Below are positions 1 through 9,024 of a DNA stretch of 64,000 nt, in pieces; within the stretch, counting starts at the first letter, position 1, and the number at the start of each line of letters is the position of its first letter. The notes beneath the pieces were generated by a model, which did not search any database, had not been told where the DNA came from, and was given only the letters and a program-made list of their open reading frames with translations. The position numbers and the translations under genes are program-made. The stretch spans positions 1-64,000 of the forward strand of contig NZ_QNUX01000012.1 of assembly GCF_003312425.1 (NCBI RefSeq), in the 5' to 3' direction. This DNA comes from Flavobacterium psychrolimnae (lineage in GTDB: Bacteria > Bacteroidota > Bacteroidia > Flavobacteriales > Flavobacteriaceae).

Positions 1-59
1 GCCGGGGCAAAACGAAAATTTCAAACAAAACGTCCTCGCTCACCACTCCTACCCCCGCC

Positions 60-193
60 CTTAAATAAAAAGCATAAAAAACAACGAAAAAGTAAAGTGT
101 CAGCAGTCCGCGAGTTGAGCTTAAAAAGCGAACGGCTCGGGCTGCGGAACGGCACTTTGAGGTAGTTTTTAAGCTTTGTATTTTCAGGCTTGA
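60..193. repeat. Palindromic repeat core, copy 1
   Basis: Core from CTTAAATAAAAAGC to TTTTCAGGCTTGA. Positions 94-158 can fold into a long hairpin: outer arms AAAGTG/CACTTT, middle arms GCAGTCC/GGGCTGC (one G-T), GAG/CTC, and an apical GCTT/AAGC around a 3-nt loop. Confidence 0.85.
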
Positions 194-403
194 TCTTTTG
201 TTTCTTTTGCATCAAGGCAAAAGAAAAAGAACATCTTTAAATGCACTAAACCCTCTTTTTTTTCCTTTCCCAACCCTAAAGGGAGGGAAAAAGAAACACC
301 AAGATATTATTTTAAAACGCACTAAACTTTCGTCTCCCTTTAGGGCCGGGGCAAAACGAAAATTTCAAACAAAACGTCCTCGCTCACCACTCCTACCCCC
401 GCC

Positions 404-537
404 CTTAAATAAAAAGCATAAAAAACAACGAAAAAGTAAAGTGGCAGCAGTCCGCGAGTTGAGCTTGAAAAGCGAACGGCTCGGGCTGAGGAACGGCACT
501 TTGAGGTAGTTTTTAAGCTTTGTATTTTCAGGCTTGA
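404..537. repeat. Palindromic repeat core, copy 2
   Basis: Same core as copy 1. The foldable part is 438-502. One base differs in the right flank of the middle stem (GCTGAGG instead of GCTGCGG). The upstream block starting GCCGGGGCAAAACG at 345 is shared with copies 1 and 5. Confidence 0.85.
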
Positions 538-834
538 AATCGAAGATTCATGAATACAAAAAAAACAATAGAAACCCGTGAATAATTTTTGTTTCTTTTG
601 CATCAAGGCAAATCAAAGATTCAGTGAACACCAGTTAAAATAAAATTTTAGTGAACTAAAAGAAAAGATTATTCTTGAGTAAACTATATAGCGTTGATAA
701 CCCATGAATATCTTTTGTTTCTTTCACATCTCAAGGCAAATCGAAAATTCAGACACCCGAGCGAAGCGAATAGGCGAAGCAAACACCAGTTAAAGTAAAA
801 TTTTAGTGAGCTAAAGAAAAAATCGTTCTTCAGA

Positions 835-855
835 AATAATAATAATAATAATAAT
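835..855. repeat. (AAT)7 microsatellite
   Basis: Seven perfect AAT units inside the repeat island, just upstream of core copy 3. The same trinucleotide recurs at 2781-2822 and 8992-9012. Confidence 0.9.
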
Positions 856-891
856 TCCGTAAATGCTCTTCACACCACTCCTACCCACGCC

Positions 892-1026
892 CTTAAATAA
901 AAAGCATAAAAAAACAACGAAAAAGTTAAGTGGCAGCAGTCCGCGAGTTGAGCTTAAAAAGCGAACGGCTCGGGCTGCGGAACGGTACTTTGAGGTAGTT
1001 TTTAAGCTTTTTATTTTCAGGCTTGA
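892..1026. repeat. Palindromic repeat core, copy 3
   Basis: Core copy with variant outer arms (TAAGTG on the left, TACTTT on the right). These still pair through one G-T, so both arms changed while pairing was largely kept. Confidence 0.85.
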
Positions 1027-1110
1027 TCTTTTGTTTCTTTTGCATCAAGGCAAAAGAAAAGAATATCTTTTTATGCAGCAACAGTTCTTAAAAAAACTCC
1101 TTTCTCCGCC

Positions 1111-1245
1111 CTTAAATAAAAAGCATAAAAAAACAACGAAAAAGTAAAGTGGCAGCAGTCCGCGAGTTGAGGACGAAGGACGAACGGCTCGGGCTGCGGA
1201 ACGGCACTTTGAGGTAGTTTTTAAGTTTTTTATTTTCAGGCTTGA
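1111..1245. repeat. Palindromic repeat core, copy 4
   Basis: Core copy whose outer and middle stems are intact (about 1146-1210) but whose apical GCTT/AAGC stem is replaced by GGACGAAGGAC, which no longer pairs at the tip. Confidence 0.85.
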
Positions 1246-1500
1246 AATCGAAGATTCATGAATACAAAAAAAACAATAGAAACCCGTGAATAATTTTTAT
1301 TTCTTTTGCATCAAGGCAAAAGAAAAGAACATCTTTAAATGCACTAAACCCTCTTTTTTTTCCTTTCCTAACCCTAATGGGAGGGAAAAGAAACACCAAG
1401 ATATTATTTTAAAACGCACTAAATTTTCGTCTCCCTATAGGGCCGGGGCAAAACGAAAATTTCAAGCTAAAGGTCCTCGCTCACCACTCCTACCCCCGCC

Positions 1501-1635
1501 CTTAAATAAAAAGCATAAAAAAACAACGAAAAAGTAAAGTGGAAGCAGTCCGCGAGTTGAGCTTGAAAAGCGAACGGCTCGGGCTGCGGAACGGCACTTT
1601 AAGGTAGTTTTTAAGCTTTTTATTTTCAGGCTTGA
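1501..1635. repeat. Palindromic repeat core, copy 5
   Basis: Core copy with the full hairpin at 1536-1600. Its upstream block from 1442 matches those before copies 1 and 2, so copies 2 and 5 belong to the same longer unit. Confidence 0.85.
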
Positions 1636-1978
1636 TCTTTTGTTTCTTTTGCATCAAGGCAAAAGAAAAGATTATTCTTGAGTAAACTATATAGTATTAA
1701 TAACCCATGAATATCTTTTGTTTCTTTTGCATCAAGGCAAATCGAAGATTCAGACACCCGAGCGAAGCGAACAGGCGAAGCAAACACCAATTAAAATAAA
1801 ATTTTAGTGAGCTAAAAGAAAAGTTTGCTCTTATTTTCTACTTTAAAATAAAAATCTTTAATACTACAATTTAAAGTCTCCTTATTACTACCAAAATAGT
1901 TAAATTCTAAATAATCGCTCCCTCTGCGACGGGCTTAAATAAAACTAAGATTTCATATCTTATTACTATTAACTTATC

Positions 1979-2031
1979 ACAACGTTAAACTTTAAACGTT
2001 AAACGTTAAACTTTAAACGTTAAACTTTCAA
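1979..2031. repeat. Short tandem GTTAAAC-type repeat
   Basis: About 50 bp of alternating GTTAAACG and TTTAAACG words, ending just before the rfbC stop codon. Many overlapping inverted repeats centre on AACGTT. A related sequence forms the perfect palindrome at 45356-45393. Function unknown; it could act as a weak AT-rich terminator for rfbC. Confidence 0.6.
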
Positions 2032-2037
2032 CATCTA

Positions 2038-2586
2038 CTAAACCTCCCAATCAATAGCATCAAAACCCGGCAATATCAAATCCTTATCGGACACCAGTAT
2101 TTCCTCGGGACGCAACTGCCAATCGATTGCCAAAGTAGCATCATCATAGCGAATCCCTCTTTCACTCGCTTTATCATATGCACCATCAACCTTATACAGC
2201 ACGGAAGCCGTTTCGCTCAAAACCGAAAAGCCATGGGCAAAACCATGCGGAACCATCAATTGTTTTTTATTCTCAGCACTCAAAACAACACTAAAATGTT
2301 GTCCGTATGTAGCGGAATTTCTTCGCAAATCAACCACCACATCAAGAATTTCTCCTTGTAAAACACGAACTAATTTGGCCTGTGCAAAAGGATTAATTTG
2401 CAAATGCAAACCTCGAATCACCCCCCTGATGGAAAAAGACTGATTGTCTTGTATAAATTCATAAGCTAATCCATTTTCTAAAAATTTAGCTCGGTTATAC
2501 GCTTCAAAAAAATACCCGCGCGAATCTTCAAAAACGGTTGGAGTAATTAGTATTAAATCTTGTATGGTTGTTTTTTCAAAGGTCAT
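2038..2586 (-). CDS. rfbC: dTDP-4-dehydrorhamnose 3,5-epimerase (RmlC/RfbC)
   Basis: Cupin-fold epimerase that converts dTDP-4-keto-6-deoxyglucose to dTDP-4-keto-L-rhamnose in the cytoplasm. At 182 aa it has the family length. The signature QDNQSFS...RGLHLQ places the catalytic base at His61; the partner Tyr is Tyr131 (VLYKV), and the HGFAHGF motif follows. It is the last gene of the polysaccharide locus, about 410 bp after wzc, from which it is separated by a likely terminator. RfbA, RfbB and RfbD are absent from the window, so the pathway must be completed elsewhere or the substrate differs. Confidence 0.9.
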   Translation of the reverse strand: MTFEKTTIQDLILITPTVFEDSRGYFFEAYNRAKFLENGLAYEFIQDNQSFSIRGVIRGLHLQINPFAQAKLVRVLQGEILDVVVDLRRNSATYGQHFSVVLSAENKKQLMVPHGFAHGFSVLSETASVLYKVDGAYDKASERGIRYDDATLAIDWQLRPEEILVSDKDLILPGFDAIDWEV

Positions 2587-2778
2587 ACTTAAATTATATA
2601 TTTAAATGATTGGATGTGGTTCTCTATTTTTTAGAAACTAATATTTCCCTGCCAACAAACAGGAAAATAAAATAAATTTCGTTTGCTAAGATTTTAGCAA
2701 TGATATAATAAATTATAAATAGTTCATTTGGAAGTACTAACGAAATCTATGACGGAATATATTGTAATAATATTTTTC

Positions 2779-2824
<46 letters not shown>

Positions 2825-2923
2825 GAAGGAAATAGTAAACAGTACTACAAGTCAACCTTAGCTATATTTTTATGGACAACAAAAATGAAGTACAGCAAAG
2901 TGTACAACGAATAATTACTAAAC

Positions 2924-2961
2924 TAAAAAAAGTCTACAAAATAAAAAATCTTGTAAACTTT
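2924..2961 (-). terminator. Rho-independent terminator after wzc
   Basis: On the minus strand an 11-bp stem (arms 2951-2961 and 2929-2939, one G-T pair) is followed by a T run (the A run at 2924-2930). It lies about 40 bp past the wzc stop. A second imperfect inverted repeat (2891-2910 with about 2964-2985) encloses it. Confidence 0.65.
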
Positions 2962-2997
2962 TAGGTTGTACTGTCTTTGTAACAGTTTGTATAGAAA

Positions 2998-5349
2998 TTA
3001 AAACACCTTTTTATACCATGGTTTTTTTTCCACTTTCACTCCATAACCATAGCCATAACCATAGCCTTTTGTCGAATCAGTATCATTGAGCAGCAAACAC
3101 ATATTGGGTAATTTTTGCTCTTTGTACAATGTATTAGGGATATTTAACATTCGTTTTTCTAAGAAATTAGCACGCGCGACATATATAAAACAATCAGCAT
3201 ACTTGGCAATTAATAAGGTATCAGTAACTAAGCTTACCGGAGCAGTGTCAACGATAATATAATCGTACTGGTTTTTTAGAGTTTCAAAAAGAGTATCCAC
3301 TTTCTTATTCATCAATAATTCCGCAGGATTAGGAGGGATAGCACCGGCAGGTAGCACATGGAAATCTTCAAACCCATTATATTTAACAATCAAATCTTCC
3401 AAAATTAAATTTTTAGAAGACAAATAATTAGTCACGCCACGATCTGGCAAGGTCAAATATTCATCCAACCTTGGATTCCTTATATCCATTCCAATCAGCA
3501 ATACTTTTTTACCGGAAAGTGCAAAAGTAGCAGCCAAATTAGCCGAAACAAAAGTCTTTCCTTCCCTAGGAAAAGTAGACGTTAAAAAAATAGTTTTGGC
3601 TTGACCATCAGGAACCTTACTGACCATAAATTCTAAATTAGTGCGAATGATACGCAACGCCTCCGCTGAACTGCTGCGACTTTCAGATTGTATCAGTTCC
3701 GATGGTGTATCTGATGTAGGTACATCTCCAATAAAAGGAATCAATGTTTTTCCCTCTAAATCCAAACGGCTTTTTATTTTTGTATCCAATAAATCTATTA
3801 AATAAACAATACCAAATGGTACCAAAAGTCCCAATAGTAAAGCCCCAAGATAAATAATACTCTTTTTAGGCGAAACAGGAGCTTTTGATCCTTTAGCTGC
3901 ATCTACTACTCTGGCATTAGGCTCTGTAGCGGCTAATAAAATAGCTGTCTCTTCTCTTTTTTGAAGCAAATACAGGTACAATTCTTCTTTTACTTTTTGT
4001 TGTCGGGCAATGACTCTGAACTGACGTTCCTGAACTGGTATTTTGCCAATTTTACTATTAAACTGTCCTTCCTGACTGTTCAAATTTCTTTTTTGGATAT
4101 TTAAATTAGACTGCATGCGACTCAAGCTTGACGCAACAGTTGATTTTAAAGAGGAAAGTTGATCATCTATTTTAATCACGGTCGGATTGGCCTCAGTAGC
4201 TGATTTTAAAATACGATTGCGATCTAAAACCAATTGATTGTAGGAACCAATCAACTCAGTTGCTTCTCCACTTACTATGTTAGTTGGTAACAAGTCTGAT
4301 CTTTTACTTTTCTTAATAAAATCAAGCATTGAGGAAATAATATTCAATTGAATATCAGCTTCAACTCCTAACTTATCATATTCACTGGAGCTTTCTATAA
4401 AAAGCTTGGCTTCCGTCTCAATATCAGTTAATTGATTGCTGTTTTTAAAGTTTTCAACACTTTTCTCAACACCATCCAGTTCATCTGTAATTAAAGCCAA
4501 ACGATTAGCAATAAATCTGGAAGTATTTTCGGAAATAAAATTCTTATCAGCTGCAGCATCGGCATTATAATTTTGAACCAAATTATCTAAAAAATCTTCC
4601 GCTTTTTCAAGTACGGGATCCACAAGTGAAAGTTCAACAATACTGCTCGTTTTACTCAATGGTGCAACAACCAATCTCGCTCTAAAACTTCCGGCTACAT
4701 CTTCCAGCGGGCTGATAATGATCTGAATTGGCTGACTATTTTCTAAATAGGTAGTAGCATTCTTTAGCGATTTATTGATAACCAAAGTACTATATTTCGT
4801 GGCTATGGGTTGACCATAACTATATTCTTTCTTAGGTTGTAAAATGATTCCCTCACCGCTTAAATCGTCCAATGTAAACCTAGTAGCAGAAATGGGTGTA
4901 AATTGATAAGACCGCGCTTTCGAATAAAACTCTGATTTTTGATTTATAAAATTGACTACTATAGGTGCGCCTTTATATAGGTTTGTACTCAATATTTTTC
5001 CTTGGGCAACAAAGGCAACATTCAAATTCATTTTGCGAACCGTATTTTCAATTAAGGTTCTGGATTTGAGTATTTCAATCTCATTATCAATATTATTTTT
5101 CCCGCCTCCGATACCCATGTCAGCAAAAGCAGCTAGTTCAGAAGACAACCCGCCTTTCTTTTCGTCTTTCATCAAAATAGTGGTCGAAGCACGGTATTGA
5201 GGTATAGTATAGCGTAAGTAGAGATATGCTATAGAGAAACTGATGCATGCCCCTAAAACAAACCATTTCCAATGTGAAGCATATTGATCGAATATAGCCC
5301 TAATTTGAAAATCCTGTTCTGAAGTTTCATTTAACATATTATTTTCCAT
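2998..5349 (-). CDS. wzc: Wzc-like polysaccharide co-polymerase / tyrosine autokinase
   Basis: Inner-membrane protein of 783 aa that controls polysaccharide chain length and export. The N-terminal Wzz domain starts with a membrane segment near residues 30-48. A long coiled-coil periplasmic region follows, then a second membrane segment near 500. The cytoplasmic BY-kinase domain has Walker A PREGKTF (about 593), Walker A' LLIGMDIRNPR and Walker B IIVDTAP. The C-terminus carries the Gly-Tyr repeat GYGYGYGYG (about 760-770), the expected autophosphorylation cluster. It starts 9 bp after the upstream wza and pairs with it. A second, diverged Wzc lies at 37470-39938. Confidence 0.9.
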   Translation of the reverse strand: MENNMLNETSEQDFQIRAIFDQYASHWKWFVLGACISFSIAYLYLRYTIPQYRASTTILMKDEKKGGLSSELAAFADMGIGGGKNNIDNEIEILKSRTLIENTVRKMNLNVAFVAQGKILSTNLYKGAPIVVNFINQKSEFYSKARSYQFTPISATRFTLDDLSGEGIILQPKKEYSYGQPIATKYSTLVINKSLKNATTYLENSQPIQIIISPLEDVAGSFRARLVVAPLSKTSSIVELSLVDPVLEKAEDFLDNLVQNYNADAAADKNFISENTSRFIANRLALITDELDGVEKSVENFKNSNQLTDIETEAKLFIESSSEYDKLGVEADIQLNIISSMLDFIKKSKRSDLLPTNIVSGEATELIGSYNQLVLDRNRILKSATEANPTVIKIDDQLSSLKSTVASSLSRMQSNLNIQKRNLNSQEGQFNSKIGKIPVQERQFRVIARQQKVKEELYLYLLQKREETAILLAATEPNARVVDAAKGSKAPVSPKKSIIYLGALLLGLLVPFGIVYLIDLLDTKIKSRLDLEGKTLIPFIGDVPTSDTPSELIQSESRSSSAEALRIIRTNLEFMVSKVPDGQAKTIFLTSTFPREGKTFVSANLAATFALSGKKVLLIGMDIRNPRLDEYLTLPDRGVTNYLSSKNLILEDLIVKYNGFEDFHVLPAGAIPPNPAELLMNKKVDTLFETLKNQYDYIIVDTAPVSLVTDTLLIAKYADCFIYVARANFLEKRMLNIPNTLYKEQKLPNMCLLLNDTDSTKGYGYGYGYGVKVEKKPWYKKVF

Positions 5350-5358
5350 GAAAACGTT

Positions 5359-6132
5359 TTATTTTGAAGTAGTAATGATTAGTGTGGTCAAAGTAATCAA
5401 AATAGATAAGACCGAAAATATCAAGCCAGTACTCGGATTGACTGCTGCCCCATTTATTTTATTTTGGTTGGGCTCAACATAAACCACATCATTTTGAGCT
5501 AAGTAATAAAAAGGAGAATTCATAAACTGGGCTTTGGTAATATCTACCCTATTAAATGATTTGATACCGTCTATTTCACGAATAATTAAAATATTATCTC
5601 TTTTTCCATAAACACTCAAGTCACCAGCGAGAGTAAGAGCTTCAATCAAAGTAATTCGCTCGGATGCTATGGGGTAGGTACCAGGGGCATTAACTTCACC
5701 TTGCACTGAAACTTTAAAATTCGTAATGCGCAAACTGACAATCGGTTTTTTTATGTATTGAGATAATTTAGTATCTAATAAATGAAGAACTTCAGTTCTA
5801 GTGAATCCACTAACTTTAATCTTACCCAAAGTCGGAAAATCAATAAAGCCGTAGGCATCTACCAAGTAAACCGATCCCGAACCTCCAGCAGTTGCTGTCT
5901 CACTGGACGTATTTAAACTAAAAGCTTTAGCAATCTCAGGATCTTCAGCAAAAACTGCAATCATTAATAAATCATCGGGCTGTATTTTAATTTCATATGA
6001 AGGTGATTTCTCTTGTGCTCCCAAAGCATCAATGTCTTGGTAATAAATCATGTCTTTTTTCGAAGCGCACGAGAACAACAACACTATGAACAAAATTGGA
6101 AGTGTTCTTTGTAGTAAAAAAAAGTATTTCAT
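5359..6132 (-). CDS. wza: Wza-like outer-membrane polysaccharide export lipoprotein
   Basis: 257 aa. The signal peptide ends in a lipobox with Cys22 (LLFSC), so it should be lipid-anchored. The Poly_export domain (IKIQPDDLLMIAVFAEDPE) is followed by an SLBB domain (VSVQGEVNAPGTYPI). Unlike E. coli Wza it ends in a single hydrophobic helix (LIFSVLSILITLTTLIITT). It forms the outer-membrane exit for the polymer handed over by Wzc, encoded 9 bp downstream. A TATATTTG box lies 24-31 bp before the start, so this pair may have its own promoter. Confidence 0.88.
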   Translation of the reverse strand: MKYFFLLQRTLPILFIVLLFSCASKKDMIYYQDIDALGAQEKSPSYEIKIQPDDLLMIAVFAEDPEIAKAFSLNTSSETATAGGSGSVYLVDAYGFIDFPTLGKIKVSGFTRTEVLHLLDTKLSQYIKKPIVSLRITNFKVSVQGEVNAPGTYPIASERITLIEALTLAGDLSVYGKRDNILIIREIDGIKSFNRVDITKAQFMNSPFYYLAQNDVVYVEPNQNKINGAAVNPSTGLIFSVLSILITLTTLIITTSK

Positions 6133-6155
6133 GTATTTTTATTTTTTTTAGGGAG

Positions 6156-6163
6156 CAAATATA
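6156..6163 (-). promoter_or_regulatory. Candidate -7 box (TATATTTG) for wza-wzc
   Basis: Matches the Bacteroidota -7 consensus TAnnTTTG on the minus strand, 24-31 bp upstream of the wza start. No convincing TTTG -33 box is visible at 17-21 bp spacing, so this is a motif match only. Confidence 0.45.
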
Positions 6164-6310
6164 GACATTCCCTTATTGGTTATAATTAACTTTTCTTAAT
6201 AATTTTAAATACGGTCCATGACACAATACAAAGCACTTTTTGGACTAAATTGATCTAAATTAACAGTTACTACATCAAAAAAGAATAAATATTTAGCAAA
6301 ATAAAACTTC

Positions 6311-6625
6311 AAACCGCAAAACAGTCCGCAGAGCGGGCCAAATCTATTAATTTAATCAGTGAAAATCCGCCTAATCCGTATAATCTGTGGCAAAAAAACT
6401 TTAATAATTACAAACGGTACGCAGAGCGGGCCAAAACTATTTGTTTAATCAGTAAAATTCTGCCTAATCCGCGTCCCAAAAAAACATCCCTCAAACCACT
6501 AAACAGTCCGCAGAGCGGGCTAAACCTTTCTTTTTAATCCGTGAAAATCCGCCTATCCGTTTAATCCGCGTCCCACAAAAACAACTCATCAAATCACTAC
6601 ACAATCCGCATAGCAGACTAAATCA
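6311..6625. repeat. Degenerate 90-98 bp tandem repeat, four copies
   Basis: The word GCAGAGCGGG recurs at 6328, 6421 and 6510, with a decayed copy (GCATAGCAGA) at 6608; spacings are 93, 89 and 98 bp. Intact units contain GTCCGC-AGA-GCGGGC (6-bp stem, 3-nt loop) followed by AATCCGCCTAATCCG-like words. It fills most of the 540-bp gap between the PglF-like gene and wza. It is not CRISPR: the units are degenerate throughout and there are no unique spacers. Confidence 0.85.
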
Positions 6626-6673
6626 CCTACCTTCAAGGAACAATAAAACCCCTCAAAGCTATCCCAGTAAAAA

Positions 6674-8650
6674 TTAACCTTTCTCGTCTAACACTTCATA
6701 AACCGAATTCATACTTTTGAACTCAGGAACAATCTTTTTCATTTGCGAAACAATATTGTCATTACTAAACAAATCCGCTAAACGGATTAGCTCATTAATA
6801 TCAGCGTGCAACGTCTCAAACTCTTCCTGAATTTCTTGCGCAATCATAATTTTAGCATGATGTGTTGGAATTGATTTTGAAGTATCATTGAGCAGCTCTT
6901 CATACAATTTCTCCCCTGGTCTCAGGCCAACAATCTGAATATTGATATCTTTTTCTGGAATAAATCCTGCGAGCTTAATCATCTTGCGAGCTAAATCAAT
7001 AATTTTAACAGGCTTACCCATATCAAAAATATAAATTTCGCCTCCATTACCCATAGCTCCAGCCTCTAAGACCAGTTGACAGGCCTCCGGAATAGTCATA
7101 AAATATCGAATAATGTCTTTATGAGTAATCGTCAACGGTCCCCCTTCAGCAATTTGCTTAGTAAATAAGGGAACGACGGAACCATTTGACCCTAAAACAT
7201 TACCAAATCGGGTCGTAATAAATTTTGTGGCAGCAGCACCTTTCTCCTGATGATCTCTCAGCTGTAAAGATTGCACATATTTCTCCGCTATTCGCTTACT
7301 CGCACCCATGACATTACTCGGGTTTACCGCTTTGTCTGTAGAAACCATGACAAATTTTTTAACCTTATACAAACAAGACAAGTCGGCTAAATTGCGAGTT
7401 CCTTTGATATTGGTAAAAATTGCCTGACAAGGATTCTCTTCCATCAGTGGCACATGTTTATATGCAGCAGCATGAAAGACCACCTGAGGCTTATACATTT
7501 TAAACACCATATCCATAGCCTCTTTATTGCGAATATCAGCAATTACGGTTCGAATTATTGCCGTTGTGGCGATACTTTCGGTCTCTAATTTTAAATGGTG
7601 AAGTGGGGTCTCGGCTTGATCGAGTATAATAATCTTTTTTGGATTAAAAGCGAGCACTTGCCGCACTATTTCACTACCGATGGAACCTGCTGCTCCAGTA
7701 ATTAAAATCACCTTATCTTTCAATTGTTTTGAAATAGCCTTGTTATCCAGTACAATTGGTTTTCTTTCCAGAAGATCTTCAATTTGAATCGTTTTTACTT
7801 TTTGGGAAATCTCTTTTTGATTTTCCCAGTCTGAAATTAAAGGCACTGTAAACACCTTATAATTATACTCTAAACATTGATCAACGATAATGATTTGCTC
7901 TTCTTTAGACAAAGCTTTGTCAGCAATAATAACACTTTCTGCTCCAATGGAACGCATCATCGCTGGTAGCTTTTTCTTTAGAACCAAAATGGGTAAATCC
8001 AACATCCTTTTTGAACCATTCTGATTGTTTTTGTCTACAAAACCAACAATTTTAAAACGGGTTGGAGTTTCAAATTTCAATGCATTGGCTACTGATATGG
8101 CGTTCGCGTCGGTTCCATAAATTATTGTGCGAATCAGTTGATTATTATTTTTTTTCTCTGAAAAATAATGTTCAAAAGTTTGTTTAACCACAACCCGGTA
8201 CAAAAATAAACCACAAAAAGAGAGGACAATATTAATAAAAAGAGCAGTGTTCAAATAGGGTTTTTGCTTAAGAAAAATTTGAGCTATCAAATTAAAAGCA
8301 AGAAAGATAATCAAAACAGAAATTTGAGAAAACAGCAATTTAACGGCATCAATGTTAGAGGAATGCCTAATGATACCCGAATAGGTTCGAAATAACCAAA
8401 AGAAAAATAAATTGATTCCAAATAAGGAACTTATAAATAGGATACTATATGGCGTGGTAATATAATCCAACCCCATTCCTTTAAAAATCAAATACGTAAA
8501 AAAGAATGAAAGCATCAAAACGAATAAATCAATGCATACGATTAGCCATCTGGGCAAATAGCCTAAATTATGCATATTGAATCTGCTATTCATTTTTGAA
8601 AAGATTTCAGAAATGAACTGTGTTACTTTTTTATTTACAGGAATGCTCAA
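6674..8650 (-). CDS. PglF/CapD-like UDP-GlcNAc 4,6-dehydratase (membrane)
   Basis: 658 aa. Four N-terminal membrane helices, a CoA-binding-like Rossmann region, then the SDR catalytic domain with NAD motif GAAGSIGSE (about 317) and the MxxxK form of the active site (TDKAVNPSNVMGASKR, about 440). This is typical of long dehydratases such as PglF and WbpM. The expected reaction is UDP-GlcNAc to UDP-4-keto-6-deoxy-GlcNAc, the substrate of the PglE-like aminotransferase encoded upstream across a 374-bp gap. The annotated start is TTG; the first ATG is about residue 20, still before the first helix. A TACATTTG box lies at 8701-8708. Confidence 0.85.
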   Translation of the reverse strand: MSIPVNKKVTQFISEIFSKMNSRFNMHNLGYLPRWLIVCIDLFVLMLSFFFTYLIFKGMGLDYITTPYSILFISSLFGINLFFFWLFRTYSGIIRHSSNIDAVKLLFSQISVLIIFLAFNLIAQIFLKQKPYLNTALFINIVLSFCGLFLYRVVVKQTFEHYFSEKKNNNQLIRTIIYGTDANAISVANALKFETPTRFKIVGFVDKNNQNGSKRMLDLPILVLKKKLPAMMRSIGAESVIIADKALSKEEQIIIVDQCLEYNYKVFTVPLISDWENQKEISQKVKTIQIEDLLERKPIVLDNKAISKQLKDKVILITGAAGSIGSEIVRQVLAFNPKKIIILDQAETPLHHLKLETESIATTAIIRTVIADIRNKEAMDMVFKMYKPQVVFHAAAYKHVPLMEENPCQAIFTNIKGTRNLADLSCLYKVKKFVMVSTDKAVNPSNVMGASKRIAEKYVQSLQLRDHQEKGAAATKFITTRFGNVLGSNGSVVPLFTKQIAEGGPLTITHKDIIRYFMTIPEACQLVLEAGAMGNGGEIYIFDMGKPVKIIDLARKMIKLAGFIPEKDINIQIVGLRPGEKLYEELLNDTSKSIPTHHAKIMIAQEIQEEFETLHADINELIRLADLFSNDNIVSQMKKIVPEFKSMNSVYEVLDEKG

Positions 8651-9024
8651 TGTAATTGGTGTTTTTTTTAAGTGATACGTTGTAAATGTTAAATTTGAAT
8701 CAAATGTAAGTAAAAAAGCAATTACTACATCATTAGATGTTGTTCCAAAAAACGAATAATTTGGAAATAAAGTATGCGCTACTATTTATTAAAACAGAAC
8801 TCTAAAGGTGCAATTAGATTCCAATGATAATTTTTAGTCCGTTTGGGTCATTTTCTCCCGAAGCCTTGGGAATAAAATTGTATGGAGAACAAGAAGAATT
8901 TCATTAAAACGGTTCTCAATGCATTTTTTATTCCTTCTTATTACACAAAAAAATACTCAACCTAACTTTTTTTAAAATTATACCCAACAATTAATAATAA
9001 TAATAATAATAATAGAAATATGAA
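8651..9024. other. 374-bp gap between PglE- and PglF-like genes
   Basis: No gene recognised. It contains a TACATTTG -7-type box (minus strand, 8701-8708) upstream of the dehydratase, an imperfect GAGAAC/GTTCTC inverted repeat (about 8884-8917) and a (TAA)7 tract near its right end. It is the only sizeable break inside the sugar-modification module. Confidence 0.6.
8992..9012. repeat. (TAA)7 microsatellite
   Basis: Seven perfect TAA units directly after the stop codon of the PglE-like aminotransferase. Third member of the trinucleotide set in this locus. Confidence 0.9.

Larger units (their letters stand above)
1..1830. repeat. Repeat island of interspersed palindromic elements
   Basis: Gene-free stretch built from repeated blocks. 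Five copies of a core of about 134 bp (listed separately) alternate with shared spacer blocks. One spacer begins with a 10-bp perfect inverted repeat (TTTCTTTTGC, 6-nt loop, GCAAAAGAAA) near 200, 1035, 1308 and 1643. One occurs at 534-608 and again at 1242-1319. One occurs at about 750-815 and 1751-1816. One (about 195-344) recurs at about 1305-1441. Open frames here are repeat by-products: they share the same repeated peptide and match no family I know. The island abuts the rfbC end of the polysaccharide locus and continues past the left window edge. Confidence 0.9.

Noticed and set aside
198..1537. Open frames of 83-103 codons inside the repeat island
   Set aside because: They all encode the same repeat-derived peptide (NKKHKKTTKK-type), differ only with repeat copy and resemble no known family.
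6311..6625. CRISPR array
   Set aside because: Repeats are degenerate along the whole unit and there are no unique spacers of constant length or cas genes.
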